From Salegentibacter sp. (GTDB taxonomy: Bacteria; Bacteroidota; Bacteroidia; Flavobacteriales; Flavobacteriaceae), in assembly GCA_024635815.1 (NCBI GenBank), contig JAGXIG010000046.1, positions 1-15,675 on the forward strand: a stretch of DNA of 15,675 bases, given 5' to 3'. Positions 15,500 to 15,675 of this stretch are shown piece by piece (position 1 is the stretch's first letter; each line of letters begins with the position of its first letter). The notes below the pieces were generated by a model that was not told where the DNA came from, did not search any database, and saw only the letters and a list, made by a program, of their open reading frames with translations. The translations under genes were made by a program, and so were the position numbers.

Positions 15500-15675
15500 T
15501 TAATCCTGAATAGTGTCATATTCAATTATGAATATTTCTTCATTAGGTCGCTTCATATAATACTGCTGACGGGCAAATTTTTCCATTTCTACTGAATCCT
15601 GAAGCTGTTCTATGGTAGCTTTATCTTTAGAAATTTCATTTTCGTAATATTGTCTGTTTTCTTCAAGCTCGTCTA
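15500..15675 (-). CDS. FtsB/DivIC-family septum formation initiator (3' part only)
   Basis: The minus strand is open from the window edge to a TAA at 15500, giving the last 57 residues. They are a charged coiled-coil end (D-E-L-E-E-N-R-Q-Y-Y-E-N-E-I, then I-E-Q-L-Q-D-S), followed by M-E-K-F-A-R-Q-Q-Y-Y-M-K-R-P-N-E-E-I-F. That last segment is the conserved closing motif of FtsB/DivIC proteins (E-x-x-A-R-x-x-Y-x-M-x-x-P-x-E). These are small bitopic cell-division proteins that join FtsL and FtsQ at the septum and help activate septal wall synthesis. The membrane helix and start lie outside the window. In flavobacteria a gene of this kind commonly sits upstream of the mutase small subunit, which supports the call. 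Confidence 0.88.
   Translation of the reverse strand, partial: DELEENRQYYENEISKDKATIEQLQDSVEMEKFARQQYYMKRPNEEIFIIEYDTIQD

Noticed and set aside
15440..15500. Short CCAG...CTGG and TTTCAT...ATGAAA stems after the FtsB-like gene
   Set aside because: Stems of four and six pairs with no T run are within chance expectation.
15341..15595. 84-codon plus-strand open frame across the mutA start and the FtsB-like gene end
   Set aside because: It overlaps both conserved minus-strand genes and resembles no protein I know.

Overview
The window is a gene-dense, low-GC stretch of chromosome from a member of the Bacteroidota, almost certainly a marine-type Flavobacteriaceae (my guess is the Gramella/Salegentibacter/Zunongwangia group). 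The evidence is protein-level resemblance, the conserved gene orders parA-parB-DUF5683-dapB-lepB and FtsB/DivIC-like then methylmalonyl-CoA mutase small then large subunit, the lack of Shine-Dalgarno-like sequences before starts, and a mutase small subunit without a cobalamin domain. I see no mobile element, CRISPR array, tRNA, rRNA or sign of recent transfer; this is core chromosome.

Layout. Positions 20-5474 are on the + strand: ribH, a 110-base gap, then a tightly packed run of a small membrane protein (TTG start), mutL, two tandem rhomboid proteases and a membrane-anchored endonuclease/exonuclease/phosphatase protein. The junctions in this run are 0, 0, -1 and 0 bases. Positions 5464-15675 are on the - strand. 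In transcription order from the right they hold the 3' end of an FtsB/DivIC-like gene, the methylmalonyl-CoA mutase small and large subunits, a 2,4-dienoyl-CoA-reductase-like SDR, a terminator, then parA, parB, a DUF5683 protein, dapB, lepB and a WbqC-family gene. The two halves converge with an 11-base overlap of coding ends at 5464-5474.

How the genes fit together. Two catabolic/housekeeping units are visible. The mutase-SDR unit interconverts methylmalonyl-CoA and succinyl-CoA, beside a probable fatty-acyl oxidoreductase. The parAB-to-wbqC unit combines chromosome partitioning, lysine/cell-wall precursor synthesis (dapB) and secretion (lepB). The + strand run combines mismatch repair with intramembrane proteolysis.

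I did not find a convincing undescribed system. The points most worth a second look are the apparent loss of the endonuclease metal site in MutL, the gapless mutL-rhomboid-rhomboid-EEP run, the enlarged signal peptidase I, and a few intergenic palindromes in the - strand cluster.
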